Shown: positions 13,296 to 17,948 of the stretch, one piece after another
Numbering within the stretch: position 1 is the stretch's first letter
How the letters are laid out: each line of letters begins with the position of its first letter
From: Caldifarciminota bacterium
GTDB lineage: Bacteria > Hydrothermota > Tepidihabitantia > Tepidihabitantales > Tepidihabitantaceae
NCBI GenBank assembly: GCA_016935295.1
Contig: JAFGRF010000080.1
Location: 1 to 17,948, forward strand
Direction: 5' to 3'
DNA: 17,948 bases
Translations under genes and position numbers: made by a program
The notes under the pieces: model-generated
Told to the model about the DNA's origin: nothing
The model's input: the letters and a program-made list of their open reading frames with translations, nothing else
Database searches by the model: none

Positions 13296-14515
13296 CCCGT
13301 ACCCTCGAGGACTACCGCAGCATCGTCGGCGACCATGTCGTCTCGGAAATCCACCGACGCGCCAGCCGGCTCTACAGCAAGCACGTGCTGCACGTCAACT
13401 CCGCCTACCAGGGCGGCGGCGTGGCCGAAATGCTCGCCCCGCTGGTTCACCTGCTCAACGACATCGGCGTGCCCACCGGTTGGCGAATCCTCCACGGCAG
13501 CCCGGACTTCTTCATGATAACCAAGAAGTTCCACAACGCGCTCCAGGGCGACCCGGTGAACCTGAGCCCGGTCAAGCAGCGCCTCTATGCCGAGGCCAAT
13601 GAACGCTTCTCGTTCTTCACTCACATCGACCACGACTGCGTCATCATCCACGACCCCCAGCCTATGCCGATGATCAGCTACTATCGAAAGCGCCAGCCCT
13701 GGGTCTGGCGCTGCCATATGGACCTCTCCCATCCCAACCCCGAGCTCTGGTCGTTCCTCAAGCGCTACATCCTCAAGTACGACCGCGTGGTCGTCTCGGA
13801 CGAATCCTACCACCAGCCTGACTTGCCGATCGAACAGGTGGTCATTCGACCGGCCATCGACCCGCTATCGGCCAAGAACGCCGAGCTGCCAGAGGCGGTC
13901 CTGACCAAGGCACTGCGCAAGTTCGAGGTTCCGCTCGACAAGCCGCTCATCACCCAGGTGTCGCGCTTCGACAAGTGGAAGGACCCGCTCGGCGTGATCG
14001 AGGCGTTCCGGCTCGTCAAAGACCAGGTCGACTGCCGGCTGGTGCTCTGCGGCAGCATGGCTTCGGACGACCCCGAGGGCCAACTCATCTATGAGCGGGT
14101 TCGCCGGCAGGTCAATAGCCAGAACAGCCGGCGCGACATCATCCTGATAGCCGCCGAGAACAGCACGCTCGTCAACGCCCTGCAGCGCAACTCCGCGGTC
14201 GTGGTTCAGAAGTCACTGCGCGAAGGCTTCGGCCTCACCGTCACCGAGGCGCTGTGGAAGTCACGCCCGGTCGTCGCCACTCGCGTCGGCGGCATCCCGA
14301 TTCAGATCGACGACGGCGTCAACGGTTTCCTGGTCGAGCCGGCGGACATTCGTTCGTGCGCCGACCGCATCGTCCGGCTGCTGAAGGACCGCAAGCTGGC
14401 CGAGGACCTAGGGCGCAAAGGCCGGGAGAAGGTCCGCGACAACTTCCTCATCACCCGGCTGCTCCTCGACCACCTGCGCCTGTACGAGGAGCTGCTGGGT
14501 ACCGTCCGGGGCTAG
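13292..14515 (+). CDS. treT: Trehalose synthase, TreT-type glycosyltransferase
   Basis: A 407-residue GT4 enzyme resembling the trehalose glycosyltransferring synthase, which joins a nucleotide-glucose to free glucose in one reversible step. Family blocks are HVNSAYQGGGVAEML (34-48), HGSPDFFMITKKFHNALQG (68-86), HDPQPMPM (120-127) and WRCHMDLS (139-146). The C-terminal half has REGFGLTVTEALWKSRPVVA, the E-x7-E motif that binds the donor nucleotide. It overlaps the upstream ots gene by 4 bp and shares its promoter. Its stop TAG overlaps the stop of the convergent channel gene within one CTAG. Some relatives in this group may use other acceptors, so the exact product is inferred. Confidence 0.88.
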   Translation: MTRTLEDYRSIVGDHVVSEIHRRASRLYSKHVLHVNSAYQGGGVAEMLAPLVHLLNDIGVPTGWRILHGSPDFFMITKKFHNALQGDPVNLSPVKQRLYAEANERFSFFTHIDHDCVIIHDPQPMPMISYYRKRQPWVWRCHMDLSHPNPELWSFLKRYILKYDRVVVSDESYHQPDLPIEQVVIRPAIDPLSAKNAELPEAVLTKALRKFEVPLDKPLITQVSRFDKWKDPLGVIEAFRLVKDQVDCRLVLCGSMASDDPEGQLIYERVRRQVNSQNSRRDIILIAAENSTLVNALQRNSAVVVQKSLREGFGLTVTEALWKSRPVVATRVGGIPIQIDDGVNGFLVEPADIRSCADRIVRLLKDRKLAEDLGRKGREKVRDNFLITRLLLDHLRLYEELLGTVRG

Positions 14516-15621
14516 GCCCCCTCGCCGCGCACCGGGACCAGGGCGTCCCGCAGTCGCCGCGCGGTTTCTTCGGGGATGTCTAGCGTCCGCAGCGGGTACG
14601 GAATGATGATCCCTTCCCGCTCGAACCGCCGGTGCAGAGCCTTGATGAACTCGTGCTTCAACACGTAGCCGGCCACGAACTCCTTCGCCCGGAGGATGAC
14701 CGAGAAGTTGATGCTGGAGCTGTCGAACGTGTGGAAGCGGATGAACGGCTCGAAATCCGCGACCGCGCCCTCGACCCGGCGCTGGATTTCTTTCCCGACT
14801 TCGATCACGATCTGCTCCACGTGGTCGAGCCGGCTCTCGTAGTGCACCCCGACCTGGACCAGTACCGACATCTCCTGCTCGGGCACGTAGGTATTCTGCA
14901 CGATGCTCGAAATCAGCCGTTCGTTCGGCACCACCACCGTGTTGTTGCCCAGGAGCCGTACCCGCGTATGGCGCCAGCCGACGTTCACGACGTACCCTTC
15001 CTCGCCGGTTTCGAGCTTGACGAAGTCGCCGGTCCGGACGGTCCGGTCCGCAAGGATTACGAGCCCGGAAAAGAAGTTCGCCAGGGGCTTCTGCAGCGCG
15101 AGCGCGACCGCCAGCGACCCGACGCCCAGCGAGGCCACCAGCGGTGTTACTGATACGCCTATGGCCTCCAGCAGCACCAGCAGCCCAAGCGTGAACACAA
15201 GCCCTCGGGCCATGAACTTGAACACGCCCCGTGAGATGTCGAAGTTGGTCACGCGCGGTTTGAAGAAAAGCAGGAGCTGCACCGCGAGCCGGTCTACCAG
15301 TACAAGCGCCGAGACAATCAGCACGGCCTTCACCAGCACGCCCAGCGGCTGGTCTAGTTCCGGCGGCAGCGGCAGAAGCCGGGACAAGACAAGAAGCACG
15401 CCGGCCACTATGGCGATGTTCAGCGGCGCATCCAGCACCCGCACCACCACGCCCATAACCGACTCCGGCCGCTTGAGTGCCCACCTCTTGAGGCGCCCCA
15501 GTACGATCAACTTGACTAGAAAGAACAGACCAAGCAGCGCGGCCGCTATCACCGGTCCGTATATCCAGGGACTCACGGAATGACCGAACGCGAACACTTG
15601 GCCGTTTGTGACTGCGAACAT
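14512..15621 (-). CDS. MscS-family small-conductance mechanosensitive channel
   Basis: A 369-residue inner-membrane channel that opens under membrane tension to release solutes during osmotic downshock. Five hydrophobic segments are visible (about 20-40, 66-83, 95-120, 136-154, 158-185). The last is the pore-lining helix: VASLGVGSLAVALALQKPLANFFSGLVI, with the Gly/Ala packing pattern of MscS TM3. The beta domain follows (GDFVKLETGEEGYVVNVGWRHTRVR, NNTVVVPNERLIS), then the C-terminal alpha/beta domain ending in EGIIIPYPLRTLDI. The ATG at 15621 has AAGGAGG 6 nt upstream. Two more N-terminal helices than E. coli MscS make it a MscS-like rather than strict MscS protein. Confidence 0.93.
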   Translation of the reverse strand: MFAVTNGQVFAFGHSVSPWIYGPVIAAALLGLFFLVKLIVLGRLKRWALKRPESVMGVVVRVLDAPLNIAIVAGVLLVLSRLLPLPPELDQPLGVLVKAVLIVSALVLVDRLAVQLLLFFKPRVTNFDISRGVFKFMARGLVFTLGLLVLLEAIGVSVTPLVASLGVGSLAVALALQKPLANFFSGLVILADRTVRTGDFVKLETGEEGYVVNVGWRHTRVRLLGNNTVVVPNERLISSIVQNTYVPEQEMSVLVQVGVHYESRLDHVEQIVIEVGKEIQRRVEGAVADFEPFIRFHTFDSSSINFSVILRAKEFVAGYVLKHEFIKALHRRFEREGIIIPYPLRTLDIPEETARRLRDALVPVRGEGA

Positions 15622-15649
15622 GGATGTCCTCCTTTTGAGTTGCTTTCAT

Positions 15650-15678
15650 ATGTAACTAGCGTGATCGTCCGCTGTCAA
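15650..15678 (-). promoter_or_regulatory. Promoter of the MscS-family gene
   Basis: Minus-strand TTGACA (15673-15678) and TTACAT (15650-15655), 17-bp spacer. Leader of about 20 nt up to the ATG, containing the strong ribosome site. Confidence 0.65.
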
Positions 15679-15728
15679 GGATTCCTGTCTGCTGCGACCG
15701 CCTCTTCACGCGGGCAGCAGCGAATCGC

Positions 15729-15777
15729 GAGTGGGAAAGGGGCAAGGGCGGAGATGAGAGGGCGAGAGACTGAAGAC
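15729..15777. repeat. Purine-rich heptamer-period tract
   Basis: Seven in-phase 7-bp units such as gagtggg, aaagggg, caagggc, gagagac, tgaagac. It shares the 10-mer gactgaagac (15768-15777) with the tract after tmRNA (8332-8341). Confidence 0.5.
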
Positions 15778-15838
15778 CAGCCGTCGGCCGCCGGCAGTCA
15801 CGGGCCACTCCCGTGTCTGCCTCCAGATGCTGTCGGCC

Positions 15839-15887
15839 GCCTACTGCCTACTGCTTATCGTATACTGCCTCCTGTCTGTCTGCTCGC
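15839..15887. repeat. Heptamer-period tract, GCCTACT type
   Basis: Seven in-phase units beginning with gcctact twice, then gcttatc, gtatact, gcctcct. On the minus strand the unit is AGTAGGC, close to the unit between hbd and xseA. With the previous tract it occupies much of the gap between the MscS promoter and the next gene; no gene is seen there. Confidence 0.6.
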
Positions 15888-15957
15888 ATTTCTCCAAAGC
15901 TCCTTGTCTGCGTTCCTGTGCCTATCCGGCCGGGCGGGCCCGACGGGTCAGTAGAAG

Positions 15958-16887
15958 CTACTCGTCTCCCGGTGTCGTGTCGGCCGGCATCCTGACGATG
16001 TAGGGTATGCCCCACGCGGCTGCAACGTACGGCTGCGAGGAATCGGCCCAGAGCGTGCCCCAGCCGATGGCGTCATGGATGCTGGGACGGACGTCCGGTC
16101 GTTCATAGGCTTCCATGCCGACGAGCCACTTCCGCTCGAATCTCCAGGTGCTCCTTTTCAGGTAGGGTTCGCGCCACACCCGGGGCGCGCCGGCCCGGCC
16201 GTGGTGCAGGAACACCCAGCAGGAGTCGTCGTCGCTCTGTACCGTCACCGTCACGTCCACGGTATCGCCGGGTTCAAACCACGGCAACTCTTCCTTGGTC
16301 AGCAGGGTGTCGGCGCTGGACAGGTCGAACGTATCGTGCGAGAGACTGCTTACCGCGTGGATGTTGGTGATGTTGAGGTGATAGGCGGGGTCCTGCGTGG
16401 CGGAGACAAGCGGCGACAGCTTCACGATGTGCCACCGGTCGTCGTACTTCTCCAGATAGACCTTGCGGGTCGCGACGTCGGTGAACGGCTTGCGCCAGAC
16501 ACAGATGGGGTTGGTGGTAGTGTCGAAGCAGGTGCGCAGCTCGCCGGTTATCGTCCAGGTAATGGTGGCAAGCGCGGTGCTGTCCGGGCCGCCGGAATCG
16601 GCGGGAATCCGGACATCAACCATGCGCTCGACCCCGCGGGCCGGGATGTAGCGGCGGAATCGGACGAAGGGAATGCGCTGGCAACAGACAATGCTTGAGG
16701 TCGAATCGGGCTGCTCCAGCGTCGTGTCGTTCGCACCGTAGTTGCCGGCCTGTGCGTCGTCCGTGTAGCCGGATTCGACCAGGAGGCGGGTGATGGATGA
16801 CTTCTCGCTCTGCAACGGCGCGCAGCCGATGAGGACGGCGGCTGCGGCGAACGCGACCAGGACTCCATACAGGACTGCTCTCTTCAT
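15958..16887 (-). CDS. Putative lipoprotein, unknown family
   Basis: A 309-residue protein I do not recognise. MKRAVLYGVLVAFAAAAVLIGC is a classic lipoprotein signal with lipobox LIGC and lipidated Cys22. The mature part is rich in Thr, Ser, Asp and aromatic residues, beta-strand-like, and contains several cysteines (a CC pair near residue 65, then CFDTTTNPIC and DSCW) that suggest disulfides in an oxidising compartment. The ATG at 16887 is chosen for GGAGGT 4 nt upstream and for the signal peptide; a longer reading to 17031 has no ribosome site. A 7-bp hairpin (16916-16933) lies in its leader. No functional partner is evident next to it. Confidence 0.75.
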   Translation of the reverse strand: MKRAVLYGVLVAFAAAAVLIGCAPLQSEKSSITRLLVESGYTDDAQAGNYGANDTTLEQPDSTSSIVCCQRIPFVRFRRYIPARGVERMVDVRIPADSGGPDSTALATITWTITGELRTCFDTTTNPICVWRKPFTDVATRKVYLEKYDDRWHIVKLSPLVSATQDPAYHLNITNIHAVSSLSHDTFDLSSADTLLTKEELPWFEPGDTVDVTVTVQSDDDSCWVFLHHGRAGAPRVWREPYLKRSTWRFERKWLVGMEAYERPDVRPSIHDAIGWGTLWADSSQPYVAAAWGIPYIVRMPADTTPGDE

Positions 16888-16915
16888 AGGTACCTCCGGG
16901 TTTGTGCTGGGGACA

Positions 16916-16933
16916 GGCCGCCCTTCGGCGGCC
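16916..16933 (-). promoter_or_regulatory. GC-rich hairpin upstream of the 309-residue lipoprotein gene
   Basis: Perfect 7-bp stem GGCCGCC/GGCGGCC with a 4-nt loop, 28 bp before the ATG and 76 bp after the stop of the small upstream frame. It may terminate or stabilise the upstream message; no T-run is present. Confidence 0.4.
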
Positions 16934-17009
16934 GGATTGTGGGAGACTCTACCAAGCGTCGACTCCGGGCGCGCTGCCGGATTCCGCCATGGGTCTGGGC
17001 CAATGCCTC

Positions 17010-17192
17010 CTAGTCGCGCACTGCCGCGCACAGCGAGGCCGCTGCGGATTCGTTCCGCCTGGGCGGTCGCTTGCCGGCCATGGGCTCGTCGGCAAAGCCG
17101 TACTCCGCGACGAAGTCGCGGACGCTCGCCTGCGGGCGGAGCTCGGCTCTCTCGGACAGGTCGAGGCGCTCCGGACTGAGTTCGATCGACAT
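17010..17192 (-). CDS. Possible 60-residue small protein
   Basis: A short frame with an unusually good ribosome site: GAGGAGGA 6 nt before the ATG at 17192. The product begins MSIELSPERLDLSERAELRP and is hydrophilic, without signal peptide, membrane segment or motif I recognise. The first half is acidic/helical and the tail is basic then alanine-rich. A frame extension to 17273 exists but lacks a ribosome site. A weak promoter-like TTGGGT/TACAAT pair lies about 90 bp upstream (TACAAT is the complement of 17287-17292). It may be a real small protein or chance coding in GC-rich DNA. Confidence 0.4.
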   Translation of the reverse strand: MSIELSPERLDLSERAELRPQASVRDFVAEYGFADEPMAGKRPPRRNESAAASLCAAVRD

Positions 17193-17391
17193 ACTACATC
17201 CTCCTCGTACTGCAGCGACAGGTCTTCTGCGGTCGGCGCCCGACCGGAAACGGCCGGCCGTGCTGCCATTCAACTTCGTGCTACAGATTGTATGTCAGTC
17301 AGGAGAGGACCCAATCACACTCTCAGCACATGATAGGCCGCAGAACCCCGACGTCAACGGGTCTGAATCGGCCGACTCAAAGACGGGAAGA

Positions 17392-17440
17392 GGGACGGGG
17401 CTGGGGGACAGGGGCCAGGGACCAGGGACTATGGATTGGT
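17392..17440. repeat. G-rich heptamer-period tract
   Basis: Seven in-phase units such as gggacgg, ggctggg, ggacagg, ggccagg, gaccagg. The strand is strongly G-rich and has runs that might form G-quadruplexes. Confidence 0.55.
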
Positions 17441-17491
17441 GGCTGACGAGGCTAGATGGCAGGCATGTCCGACAGGGCCAGCCGAGGCCAG

Positions 17492-17573
17492 GTCAGATGC
17501 CAGATGGCAGAAGCTGGCAGTGCGGGACGTCAGACGAAGTCAGATGTCAGAAGCTAGAGGCTAGAAGTCAGAA
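17492..17573. repeat. Heptamer-period tract, GTCAGAA type
   Basis: Units gtcagat, gccagat, ggcagaa at the left and gtcagat, gtcagaa, gctagag, gctagaa, gtcagaa at the right, with a few diverged units and one phase slip between. It is the clearest heptamer array in the window. The gap 17274-17736 holds this, the G-rich tract and a looser pyrimidine-rich one (about 17622-17660), and no convincing gene. Confidence 0.65.
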
Positions 17574-17736
17574 GTACGGTGCCGATAGGTCGAGGGGTCG
17601 AGAGGCCGGAAGCGGTACTGCTACCTGCTACCTTCCTAACTGCTCACTCGCTGCCCCCGGCAGCGCGGCTTGCGGCTTGATGCTGCGACGCTGGTCGCCT
17701 GCTTGGAAGCCGAACCGACGTGTCGCCGATACTCTC

Positions 17737-17948
17737 CTACTTCCTGAGCTGTTCCGGTGCTGTCCAGACCGTGTGGCCGGTCGTATCTCTGAGGGTTATC
17801 TTGGGCACGCCGCAGATTGAGTCATCTACCAGCACCATGATACGCGGGTAGCCGGCGGTGTCGCCAAAGGCCATGGCCGGGCCGCGGCCCCCGACGCCGA
17901 TGCTCGTACCCGGCCTGCCGTTGGCCCGGGCGAAGAACAGCGACGGAC
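17737..17948 (-). CDS. C-terminal part of an unidentified protein, N-terminus beyond the window
   Basis: One open minus-strand frame runs from the window edge to a TAG at 17737-17739 and gives 69 residues plus a partial codon. The sequence is regular: GTSIGVGGRGPAMAFGDTAG, then YPRIMVLVDD, then PKITLRDTTGHTVWTAPEQL. Short alternations of hydrophobic strands with Gly/Asp turns and the motif LRDxxGxxVWxAP suggest a beta-strand repeat domain at the end of a longer protein. Codon use (G/C at third positions) and the frame's continuity support real coding. I cannot name the family from this fragment. Confidence 0.6.
   Translation of the reverse strand, partial: PSLFFARANGRPGTSIGVGGRGPAMAFGDTAGYPRIMVLVDDSICGVPKITLRDTTGHTVWTAPEQLRK

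Noticed and set aside
14408..15649. 413-codon minus-strand frame overlapping the channel gene
   Set aside because: It is another frame of the MscS-family gene. The true frame carries the pore helix and the ribosome site.
17392..17573. CRISPR array
   Set aside because: The repeats are 7 bp and degenerate with no spacers of constant length, and no cas genes are present.
17071..17820. 249-codon plus-strand frame at the right end
   Set aside because: It runs through heptamer-period repeats and across the end of a better-supported minus-strand gene, and has no recognisable domain.

Overview
This is a high-GC bacterial chromosomal window with genes on both strands. The organism looks didermic: the left edge encodes a lipid A-type lauroyl acyltransferase, and there are two lipoproteins and an MscS channel. 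Promoters are sigma-70-like (TTGACA/TTGACT, a 16-17 bp spacer, TAxxxT), with strong GGAGG ribosome sites and frequent GTG/TTG starts. Synteny is not that of a model organism: dnaN sits beside xseAB rather than dnaA/recF. I cannot name the phylum; an uncultured candidate-phylum bacterium is plausible (inference).

Layout. (1) 1-1984, minus strand: a strong promoter, tRNA-Val(GAC), then a coiled-coil/C4 zinc-ribbon protein, an RNase HI-family protein and an acyltransferase cut by the window edge; the three coding genes overlap. (2) 2014-7680, plus strand: 3-hydroxybutyryl-CoA dehydrogenase, xseA and xseB (exonuclease VII), dnaN (sliding clamp) and a DUF2207 membrane protein ending in a poly-glycine tail. 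(3) 7701-8390: an inverted pair of octamer-like repeats, then ssrA (tmRNA) with promoter and terminator, then a heptamer-period repeat tract. (4) 8392-10670, minus strand: a protein with two different TIR-type domains (a TIR_2-like one and a ThsB/DUF1863-like one), a DUF4342 protein and a small lipoprotein. (5) 10992-14515, plus strand: a promoter, an OtsA-OtsB fusion and a TreT-type trehalose glycosyltransferase-synthase, translationally coupled by ATGA. (6) 14512-15678, minus strand: an MscS-family channel whose stop codon interlocks with the treT stop. (7) 15958-17948, minus strand: a lipoprotein of unknown family, a possible 60-residue small protein, a repeat-filled spacer, and the C-terminal end of a gene running off the right edge.

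How the genes work together. Region 5 plus region 6 reads as an osmotic-stress locus: two routes to trehalose and a pressure-release channel. The tandem-TIR gene next to tmRNA, a common integration hotspot, is the best candidate for an undescribed system, possibly an orphan Thoeris-like sensor/effector. A second unusual theme is that several intergenic spacers are filled with degenerate repeats of 7-bp period, each with a different unit.
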